Below are positions 1 through 5,032 of a stretch of DNA of 5,538 nucleotides, one piece after another. The notes beneath the pieces are model-generated. The model searched no databases. It had not been told where the DNA came from and saw nothing but the letters and a program-made list of their open reading frames with translations. This DNA is from an uncultured Collinsella sp. Lineage in GTDB: Bacteria > Actinomycetota > Coriobacteriia > Coriobacteriales > Coriobacteriaceae. How positions within the stretch are numbered: position 1 is the first letter of the stretch; the number at the start of each line of letters is the position of its first letter. The position numbers and the translations under genes were made by a program. The stretch covers positions 1 through 5,538 of the forward strand of contig CABQHZ010000104.1 in assembly GCA_902464175.1 (NCBI GenBank), in the 5' to 3' direction.

Positions 1-716
1 ACGGCCATGGCGACGCCGTAGTAGGTGGCGTGCTTCTTCTCGATGATGGTGTAGGCGGAGTTCTTGACGTCCTCGGCGATGCGCTTCTCGGCAGCCTCGT
101 GCTCCAGATGGCCGTGAAGCTCGCAGAAGGTGCTCAGCGGCACGCCGGCAACCTGAGCGCTGGACCAAGCGACAAACTCGGAATCGCCGTGCTCACCCAT
201 GACATAGGCCTGGACATCGCGCGGGTCGACCTCGACGTGTGCGCCGAGCATCTGCTGCAGACGGCCAGTGTCGAGCACGGTGCCGGAACCGATGACGTGG
301 CCCTCGGGCAGGCCGGACATCTTGATAGCGGCATAGGTCAGAACGTCGACCGGGTTGGAGACGATCAGCAGGATGCCGTCAAAGCCGGACTTCTTAATCT
401 CGGGAATGATGGACTTAAAGATGTTGACGTTCTTGTTGACCAGGTCCAGACGGGTCTCACCGGGCTTCTGGGCAGCGCCAGCGGTGACGACGATCATGGC
501 GGCGTCGGCGACATCGGAATAATCGCCGGCGTAGATCTTCATCGGCTCGGCAAACGTCATGCCGTGCGCGATATCCAGGGCCTCACCCTCGGCGCGGTTC
601 TTGTCCACGTCGATGAGGACCATCTCGGAGAACAGACCACTCTGCATCAGTGCGAACGCCGAAGACGAACCGACGAAACCGCAGCCGACAATAGCGACCT
701 TCTTCTCGTTAACCAT
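1..716 (-). CDS. ldh: L-lactate dehydrogenase, C-terminus cut by window edge
   Basis: Reduces pyruvate to L-lactate with NADH in the cytoplasm, regenerating NAD+ during fermentation. About 238 residues are visible of a family length near 315, so roughly the last 75-80 lie beyond position 1. Seen: the Rossmann dinucleotide motif GCGFVG (residues 11-16), Asp36 at the end of strand 2 for the NAD ribose, the mobile specificity loop QKPGETR (83-89), NPVD (121-124), the Asp149/Arg152 pair in VLDTGR, and the catalytic His176 in GEHGDS. Gln83 occupies the position that is Gln102 in LDH and Arg in malate dehydrogenase, so LDH is favoured. The positions matching Arg173 and His188 of FBP-activated LDHs are Gln154 and Gln169 here. 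The ATG at 714-716 is chosen because GGGAG lies 6 bases upstream (723-727) and the protein begins directly with the Rossmann strand. Confidence 0.95.
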   Translation of the reverse strand, partial: MVNEKKVAIVGCGFVGSSSAFALMQSGLFSEMVLIDVDKNRAEGEALDIAHGMTFAEPMKIYAGDYSDVADAAMIVVTAGAAQKPGETRLDLVNKNVNIFKSIIPEIKKSGFDGILLIVSNPVDVLTYAAIKMSGLPEGHVIGSGTVLDTGRLQQMLGAHVEVDPRDVQAYVMGEHGDSEFVAWSSAQVAGVPLSTFCELHGHLEHEAAEKRIAEDVKNSAYTIIEKKHATYYGVAMA

Positions 717-741
717 TAGAAACTCCCATCTCTCTCCACAA

Positions 742-774
742 ACAAGCCACCCGGGAACGACCCGAGCGGCTTGT
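742..774 (-). promoter_or_regulatory. 14-bp hairpin in the ldh leader
   Basis: Arms 742-755 and 761-774 pair over 14 positions, including two G-T wobbles, around a 5-base loop (756-760). On the minus strand the stem ends about 14 bases before the ldh GGGAG site. It is followed by TTGTGGAG rather than a run of T, so it is a poor intrinsic terminator. It lies downstream of the likely -10 element, so it would be part of the ldh mRNA. Possible roles are mRNA 5'-end stabilisation, a protein or RNA switch, or a weak terminator for transcripts arriving from the aminotransferase gene. The structure is seen in the sequence; the role is inferred. Confidence 0.6.
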
Positions 775-805
775 CGTAATCCCAATACATCCAATCGGGA
801 CTTTG

Positions 806-811
806 ATTATG
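806..811 (-). promoter_or_regulatory. Candidate -10 element for ldh
   Basis: CATAAT on the minus strand differs from TATAAT at one base and would start transcription near 799, giving a leader of about 83 bases that contains the 742-774 hairpin. No good -35 box lies 16-18 bases upstream (the sequence there is CGATTT or TCGATT). If real, this promoter is weak or depends on an activator. The rest of 717-917 contains no gene I can support. Confidence 0.4.
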
Positions 812-843
812 CCCCTATTCGCAGCCAAAAATCGACCGTTTAC

Positions 844-911
844 CGAAATTGTTTGCAGGATTCGTAAAATAACTGCACGAAATCGGTTTCGAGCTATTGA
901 CGAGTCGAAAT
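844..911 (-). repeat. Three ATTTCG repeats and small inverted repeats upstream of ldh
   Basis: On the minus strand ATTTCG occurs at 906-911, 878-883 and 844-849. The middle copy forms a 5-bp inverted repeat (CGAAA/TTTCG, 878-882 and 887-891). A further pair, TTTCGA and TCGAAA, flanks 889-910. These lie between the aminotransferase stop codon and the candidate ldh -10 element, where an operator would be expected. They do not match a regulator site I know, and AT-rich hexamers can recur by chance in a short spacer. Confidence 0.25.
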
Positions 912-917
912 AGCCTT

Positions 918-2081
918 CTAATACAGGCCCGCCTCGCGAATGGCCTCGACAGCCAAAGCAATCTGATCGGGCGGCAGGACCAGCGCCATGCGCACGTGTC
1001 CCTCGCCCGAAGGACCAAAGCTCGCGCCCGGCGTCACCACAACGCCGGCCTTCTCCATGAGCTCCTCGCAAAACGCCATGGAATCGGTGCGACCACCGGG
1101 AAGCTTAGCCCACACAAACATAGAGCCATGCGCGTTGGGACGCTCCCAGCCCAGGTTCTCAAGACCGTCGCACAGGGCATCGCGGCGCTCCTGGTACTTC
1201 AGACGCTGCGCCTCAACCTCATCGCGCGGACCGTTCAGGCAGGCGATAGCAGCCTTCTGGATCGGGAAGAACATACCGAAGTCGATCTGGCTGCGCAGCT
1301 TGGCAAAGGCAGAGACCACGTCCTCGCGGCCGACCAAAAAGCCGATACGTGCACCGGTGACGTTAAACGACTTGGAGAGCGAGAAGAACTCCACACCCAC
1401 CTCAAGCGCACCGGGATACTGCAAGAAGCTGCCGCCCGGCTCACCGTCAAACACGATATCGGAGTATGCATTGTCGTGAACGATGAGCAGATCGTGCTCG
1501 CGGGCGAAGGCGATGATCTCCTCGTAGACCTCGGGCGTGCCCACCGAGCCCACCGGGTTGGCGGGCAGCGACACGATCATATACTTGGCGCGATCGGCCA
1601 CCTCGGGATCGATGCCCGCCACATAGGGCAGGTAATTATGCTCGGCAACCAGCGGATAGTACTCGAGCTTGGCATCGGCGATCTTGGCGCCCGCCTCAAA
1701 GACCGGGTAGCACGGATCGGGAACCAGAATGGTGTCACCCGGATCGAGCAGGGCCAGGCCCAAATGACCCACGCCCTCCTGCGTGCCGTTGCACGACTGC
1801 ACCATGGACGGTGTAATGCCCGAAACGCCAAAGCGGCGCTCATAGTAATCGCACACGGCTTGTTTGAGTTCGGGCAGGTCGCGCAGGGCATACTTCCACA
1901 TCTCGGGATCTTGGGCTGCTTGCGTGAGCGCCTCGACCACGTGGTCGTACGGTTTAAAGTCGGGCGTGCCCACGCTCATGTTGTAAATGGTCTTGCCCTG
2001 AGCCTTCAGCGCAAGAAGCTTGTTGTTGAGCGAGGCGAAGACCTCCGCGCCAAAGCGGTCGAGACGCTGCGATGCCTGCAT
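918..2081 (-). CDS. Class I/II PLP-dependent aminotransferase, DapL-like
   Basis: A 387-residue fold-type I aminotransferase. Seen: the substrate-side segment SVGTPDF (36-42), YALRDLPELK (64-73), the cofactor phosphate region NGTQEG (98-103), VPDPCYPVF (120-128), NPVG with Asn175, Asp203 (pairs with the pyridine nitrogen), Tyr206, the Schiff-base Lys237 in SLSKSFN, Arg245, and the substrate-carboxylate Arg364 in GHVRMAL. The layout LALLDPGDTILVPDPCYPV resembles LL-diaminopimelate aminotransferases of the Aquifex/Methanothermobacter type and related alanine/aspartate aminotransferases. Lysine and peptidoglycan precursor synthesis is therefore possible but not proven. Two usual residues differ: NGTQEG replaces the common GSKEG, and ARIGF replaces WRIGF. 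The ATG at 2079-2081 is preferred because AGGTGG lies 4 bases upstream (2086-2091). In-frame TTG 2171 and ATG 2144 lack such a site and would translate through the terminator hairpin. Confidence 0.9.
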   Translation of the reverse strand: MQASQRLDRFGAEVFASLNNKLLALKAQGKTIYNMSVGTPDFKPYDHVVEALTQAAQDPEMWKYALRDLPELKQAVCDYYERRFGVSGITPSMVQSCNGTQEGVGHLGLALLDPGDTILVPDPCYPVFEAGAKIADAKLEYYPLVAEHNYLPYVAGIDPEVADRAKYMIVSLPANPVGSVGTPEVYEEIIAFAREHDLLIVHDNAYSDIVFDGEPGGSFLQYPGALEVGVEFFSLSKSFNVTGARIGFLVGREDVVSAFAKLRSQIDFGMFFPIQKAAIACLNGPRDEVEAQRLKYQERRDALCDGLENLGWERPNAHGSMFVWAKLPGGRTDSMAFCEELMEKAGVVVTPGASFGPSGEGHVRMALVLPPDQIALAVEAIREAGLY

Positions 2082-2100
2082 GGTGCCACCTTTCGATATG

Positions 2101-2131
2101 AAAAACGCGGCGCTCCGACAAGAGCGCCGCG
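2101..2131 (-). terminator. Intrinsic terminator between nadE and the aminotransferase gene
   Basis: On the minus strand a perfect 10-bp GC-rich stem (arms 2122-2131 and 2106-2115, loop 2116-2121) is followed at once by five T (2105-2101). It lies about 70 bases after the nadE stop codon, so it can end nadE transcription. Its T run ends only 19 bases before the aminotransferase ATG, too close for a promoter to fit between them. It therefore also sits inside the 5' leader of any aminotransferase transcript. There is no T run on the plus-strand side. Confidence 0.85.
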
Positions 2132-2133
2132 CG

Positions 2134-2180
2134 ATACGGGCCATCAGATTGCAAAAGTGTAACGCTTGCAACCCCCGTAT
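2134..2180 (-). promoter_or_regulatory. Nested inverted repeats ahead of the terminator (possible leader RNA)
   Basis: After the nadE stop, the minus strand contains a perfect 7-bp inverted repeat ATACGGG/CCCGTAT (2174-2180 and 2134-2140). Nested inside it is TTGCAA paired with TTGCAA (2166-2171 and 2149-2154) around an 11-base loop. The outer stem ends two bases before the terminator stem, so the two would stack in RNA. This resembles the body of a small regulatory leader, but I do not recognise a known riboswitch or T-box, and no strong promoter is visible here. It could also simply be the structured 3' end of nadE mRNA. Confidence 0.4.
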
Positions 2181-2199
2181 TGGTTCAATTTAGCCAACC

Positions 2200-4188
2200 T
2201 TAGTCAACTGGATTGAGCGCGTCGATCTGCGCAAGCCACAGACGCGAGCTGGCGTCACTCGGCATACGCCAATCGCCGCGCGGGCTGAGCGTCACCGAGC
2301 CCACCTTGGGACCATCGGGCAGGCAGCTACGCTTAAACTGCTGGGCAAAGAAGCGACGGTAGAATGTACGCAGCCACGTGTGGACGGTCTTGACGTCGTA
2401 GACGCCCTCGAAGCTCTTGAGCGCCATGCGGTAGATCTTGCCCGGCTCAAAGCCAAAACGCAGCAAGTAGTAGAGGAAGTAGTCGTGCAACTCGTACGGG
2501 CCCACCAAATCCTCAGTCTTCTGCGCAATCTCGCCGTCGCCCGTGGGCGGCAGAAGCTCGGGGGACACCGGCGTGTCGAGGATATCGAGCAAGACCTCGG
2601 CAATACGCCCGCCAAAGACATCGGCGGCATAGCGTACCAAGTGACGCACGAGCGTCTTGGGCACGCTCGCGTTGACGGCGTACATGCTCATGTGGTCGCC
2701 GTTATAGGTAGCCCAGCCGAGCGCCAGCTCCGACAGGTCGCCCGTGCCGATGACAAAACCGCCAGCCTGGTTGGCCAGATCCATCAGAATCTGCGTGCGC
2801 TCGCGGGCCTGACTGTTCTCGTAAGTCACGTCCTGCACGGCCGGATCGTGCTCGATGTCCTTAAAATGCTGCTCCACGGCTGCATGGATCGAGACTTCGC
2901 GGAAGCTCACGCCTAGGTCGCGAGCGAGCGACTCGGCATTCGACTTAGTGCGATGCGTCGTGCCAAAGCCGGGCATGGAAACCGCCGTGATACCCGTGCG
3001 CGGCAGCCCCAGCGCATCGAAGGCACGCACGGTCACAAGCAGTGCCAGCGTGGAGTCCAGACCGCCCGAAAGACCGATGACCGCAGCCTTGGTGCCCGTA
3101 TGGGCAAGGCGGGTCTTGAGGCCCGCGGTCTGCAGGTCGAGGATGGTCTCGCAGCGCTCAGCCAGGTCACCGTGGTCTGCCGGCACAAAGGGCGCGCGCG
3201 GGAAGGCACGGTCAATATCGCAGGCATCGCGCAGGGCGGGTTCTTCTGCGAGCGTGCCCTCAAACGAAAACTCAACGGTCGTGGCCTCCGGCGCTTCATC
3301 CGGGCGCGTCCACGTCGTCGAGCGGCGACGCTCAGCCACCAGACGATCGAGGTCAACGTCGGCCACTGCCATATCGCAGGTGAGGAGCTTGGTCGCGGCG
3401 AGCTTCGAGCCGTTTTCGTAGACGAGGTTCTCCCCCGCAAAGACCATATCGGTCGTGGACTCGCCCTCGCTCGCGTCCGCGTAGGCATAGGCGCAGTACA
3501 GGCGCGCGCTTTGGTTAGAGATAAGGCTGCGGCGGTAATCTGCCTTACCGATGATTTCGTCAGAGGCCGACGGGTTGAGAATCACCGTGGCACCGGCAAG
3601 CGCCATCTCGGTCGAAGGGGGCGCCGGCACCCACAGGTCCTCACAGACCTCAACGCCCAGCACCAGGTCCTCGGCGCCCTCATCACAGCAACGGTAGACA
3701 AGCCCCGAACCCAGCGGGACCGGACCCTGACCGGCAAATTCAACCCACACGGGATCCGCAGGCGCCGGAGCAAACCAACGGCGCTCATAGAACTCGCCAT
3801 AGTTGGGCAAATACTTCTTGGCCGTGAGGCCCAAAAGCTCGCCCGCACAGCACACGGCCACGCAGTTGTAGATGTTTTCGGCTACCGCAACGGGAAGGCC
3901 GACGGTAAAGACAATCGGCAGCTCGCGGGTTTCATCGAGGATATGCACCAGAGCAGCCTCGCAGGCATGCAGCAATGTGCGGTTATGGAACAGATCGGCC
4001 GCGGTATAGCCGGTCAGGTTAAGCTCGGGCAGCGCCAGCGCGCGAACGCCGCGCTCGGTAGCCTCGCGAACAGCCGCCAGCGCAACCTCGGCATTGCCCT
4101 CGACATCGGCCACGCGAATCCGCGGCGACGCCGCCGCCACACGCAAAAAGCCATCGTTCTCAACTTGGCCGTTTAGAAAATCGTTCAT
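2200..4188 (-). CDS. nadE: NAD+ synthase, glutamine-hydrolysing
   Basis: Converts nicotinic acid adenine dinucleotide to NAD+ using ATP and ammonia released from glutamine, the last step of NAD synthesis. The 662 residues match the two-domain glutamine-dependent type (about 650-680) rather than the short ammonia-only form (about 275). The N-terminal nitrilase-like glutaminase (about 15-290) shows its triad: Glu55 in PELNLTGY, Lys124 before KYLPNYGEFYE, and Cys182 in GVEVCEDLWVP. The C-terminal synthetase (about 345-640) has the ATP pyrophosphatase loop SGGLDS (374-379), then SQARERTQILMDLAN (459-473), GTGDLSELALGW (481-492) and YNGDHMSMY (495-503). No key residue is missing. GGAG sits 6 bases before the ATG (4194-4197). 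The first ten or so residues look like a short extension relative to family members, but no better start is visible. A strong promoter lies about 40 bases upstream. Confidence 0.96.
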   Translation of the reverse strand: MNDFLNGQVENDGFLRVAAASPRIRVADVEGNAEVALAAVREATERGVRALALPELNLTGYTAADLFHNRTLLHACEAALVHILDETRELPIVFTVGLPVAVAENIYNCVAVCCAGELLGLTAKKYLPNYGEFYERRWFAPAPADPVWVEFAGQGPVPLGSGLVYRCCDEGAEDLVLGVEVCEDLWVPAPPSTEMALAGATVILNPSASDEIIGKADYRRSLISNQSARLYCAYAYADASEGESTTDMVFAGENLVYENGSKLAATKLLTCDMAVADVDLDRLVAERRRSTTWTRPDEAPEATTVEFSFEGTLAEEPALRDACDIDRAFPRAPFVPADHGDLAERCETILDLQTAGLKTRLAHTGTKAAVIGLSGGLDSTLALLVTVRAFDALGLPRTGITAVSMPGFGTTHRTKSNAESLARDLGVSFREVSIHAAVEQHFKDIEHDPAVQDVTYENSQARERTQILMDLANQAGGFVIGTGDLSELALGWATYNGDHMSMYAVNASVPKTLVRHLVRYAADVFGGRIAEVLLDILDTPVSPELLPPTGDGEIAQKTEDLVGPYELHDYFLYYLLRFGFEPGKIYRMALKSFEGVYDVKTVHTWLRTFYRRFFAQQFKRSCLPDGPKVGSVTLSPRGDWRMPSDASSRLWLAQIDALNPVD

Positions 4189-4211
4189 GCGAGCTCCAAC
4201 ACATCCGTTTA

Positions 4212-4229
4212 GCCGCGACGAGTAGCGGC
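4212..4229 (-). promoter_or_regulatory. Inverted repeat over the nadE transcription start
   Basis: GCCGC (4212-4216) and GCGGC (4225-4229) form a 5-bp inverted repeat with an 8-base spacer, immediately downstream of the -10 element and spanning the predicted start site. It could be a repressor operator or a small 5' stem in the mRNA. Five GC pairs can arise by chance in DNA of this composition, and I do not match it to a known NAD regulator site. Confidence 0.3.
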
Positions 4230-4258
4230 GATATAGTCCGCCTCCATTGTACTGTCAA
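4230..4258 (-). promoter_or_regulatory. Sigma-70-type promoter for nadE
   Basis: On the minus strand a perfect -35 TTGACA (4253-4258) is separated by exactly 17 bases from TATATC (4230-4235), a four-of-six match to the -10. Transcription would start near 4223, giving a leader of about 35 bases before the nadE ATG. This is the best promoter in the window and suggests that nadE is transcribed independently of the DUF4160 cassette upstream. Confidence 0.75.
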
Positions 4259-4317
4259 GCTTAATCAGCGCAGATGGAGACGGGCTCACGTTAAAGACTA
4301 AAAAGCGAAGCGGCGTT

Positions 4318-4596
4318 TCAGCAGTAGAACGAAATCTCGTCCACGAGGAAAAATGCCTTCCATTTAGAGCAAATCAATTCATGCTGAGCGGCAATAATTT
4401 CACAAAGGTCATCAAGAGTACCCCGAGGAATCTTCGCCTTGTTATTGGCAACGATACAGCCGCCCCTGCGAGTCAACCAGATTTTGGCCGAGCTATCTGA
4501 AGGCGCTCCCTTGCAAACATGGACATGGATTGGTTCGCCCGCTTCGTTGGACCAAAAGAAGACGCGATAGCCGCCAATAAGAAATAGGCTAGGCAA
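4318..4596 (-). CDS. DUF4160 family protein, likely TTG start
   Basis: A 92-residue protein of the DUF4160 type. Recognisable features are the N-terminal LFLIGGYRVFFWSNE (4-18) and the His-x-His motif in EPIHVHVCKG (21-30). They are followed by AKIWL (37-41) and a C-terminal helical part ending in a KWKAFF segment (78-83). The biochemical function of the family is unknown to me; members commonly sit beside a second small gene. The start is placed at TTG 4594-4596 because GGAGGAG (4603-4609) lies 6 bases upstream and the resulting N-terminus, MPSLFLIGGYR, fits the family. In-frame ATGs at 4620 and 4641 have poor ribosome sites and add unmatched residues. The start overlaps the stop of the upstream gene by 8 bases, implying translational coupling. 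Base composition is AT-richer than nadE. Confidence 0.75.
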   Translation of the reverse strand: MPSLFLIGGYRVFFWSNEAGEPIHVHVCKGAPSDSSAKIWLTRRGGCIVANNKAKIPRGTLDDLCEIIAAQHELICSKWKAFFLVDEISFYC

Positions 4597-4897
4597 CCTT
4601 AGCTCCTCCGCTTGCGGCATACCGATATAGAAGATGGGCATTGTTGCTCAGAAAAGTCTCGAAGCCTCGCTTTTCCTCGTCTGTAAAGTGCCCCTCCCAC
4701 ATGGTCCAATTGTAAGAAGGCAGCTCGCAGCGAGCGGAGTCGAAGCCCTCTGCCGTCGGTCGCTCAAAATGCACAATAACCTTTTCGATGTCGCCATCGA
4801 CAATCAGGTCAGAATGGACGACCTCAGTGCCGTCTTCGAATGTCATATACGGATACATCACGGCAACCACCTCGCAATCGTCTATCCAGTTTAGCAT
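4589..4897 (-). CDS. Small protein of unknown family, partner of DUF4160 gene
   Basis: About 102 residues starting at ATG 4895-4897. I do not recognise a named family. The N-terminal half is rich in predicted beta strands (VVAVMYPYMTF, then an acidic turn, VVHSDLIVDGD, KVIVHFERP). It is followed by a Cys-containing SARCELPSYNW stretch, and a C-terminal helical part (HFTDEEKRGFETFLSNNAHL) runs into YRYAASGG. It has no signal peptide or membrane segment, so it is probably cytoplasmic. It is acidic overall. The start is uncertain: ATG 4960 is also in frame and would add 21 basic residues (RYHQVIKGARRFWREC), and neither start has a strong ribosome site. The gene ends inside the start of the DUF4160 gene. 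It is not the DUF2442 protein often found next to DUF4160, as far as I can judge by eye. Confidence 0.65.
   Translation of the reverse strand: MLNWIDDCEVVAVMYPYMTFEDGTEVVHSDLIVDGDIEKVIVHFERPTAEGFDSARCELPSYNWTMWEGHFTDEEKRGFETFLSNNAHLLYRYAASGGAKVA
4603..4609 (-). promoter_or_regulatory. Strong ribosome binding site deciding the TTG start
   Basis: GGAGGAG on the minus strand is the best Shine-Dalgarno match near the cassette and sits 6 bases before TTG 4596. It lies inside the coding sequence of the upstream gene, where it encodes the Gly-Gly of the C-terminal GGAKVA. No ATG follows at a usable distance, which is the main argument for a TTG start. Confidence 0.7.
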
Positions 4898-5032
4898 CAA
4901 GCACTCACGCCAAAAACGGCGAGCGCCCTTGATAACTTGATGGTATCTGGCAAACGACATACGCGTTTCACATTGAATGGGTACCCTGATGGCTGCATGA
5001 AACGAAGCAGATTTACACCGGGAGGACCCCGT
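4898..5032. other. Divergent intergenic region
   Basis: About 135 bases separate the leftward DUF4160 cassette from the rightward membrane-protein gene, or 72 if the cassette starts at ATG 4960. Promoters for both directions should lie here, but I find no convincing -35/-10 pair on either strand. The 8-base palindrome GGGTACCC (4979-4986) lies near the middle. No RNA gene or terminator is apparent. Confidence 0.4.

Noticed and set aside
30..719. 229-codon plus-strand frame opposite ldh
   Set aside because: Asp/Gly/Leu-rich shadow of the ldh reading frame; the minus strand carries the full LDH motif set.
878..891. CGAAA/TTTCG hairpin as a terminator of the aminotransferase gene
   Set aside because: Only 5 AT-rich pairs, and the sequence that follows on the minus strand (TGCAG) is not a T run.
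897..2162. Long open frame on the plus strand opposite the aminotransferase gene
   Set aside because: It is an antisense shadow typical of GC-rich DNA. Its translation has low-complexity His/Arg/Leu composition and no recognisable motif, whereas the minus strand encodes a complete aminotransferase.
2082..2171. Extended N-terminus for the aminotransferase from TTG 2171 or ATG 2144
   Set aside because: The frame is open, but the added residues are unlike the family, no ribosome site precedes either codon, and the extension would encode the terminator stem. ATG 2081 has AGGTGG upstream and a family-like N-terminus.
2134..2199. Possible riboswitch (fluoride type or other) suggested by CTGATGG in the nadE-aminotransferase spacer
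   Set aside because: Only this short stretch resembles the fluoride class; the conserved 5' half is missing, and a fluoride switch would not fit an aminotransferase. The spacer is too short for a lysine riboswitch or T-box.
2953..4176. Long open frame on the plus strand opposite nadE
   Set aside because: Arg/His/Gln-rich translation without motifs, fully opposite a nadE gene that has all its catalytic residues; no ribosome site of note.
4259..4330. Terminator for the DUF4160 cassette near the CTTTTT at 4299-4304
   Set aside because: A T run follows GC-rich sequence on the minus strand, but no stem of useful length can be formed before it. The cassette may read through into nadE.
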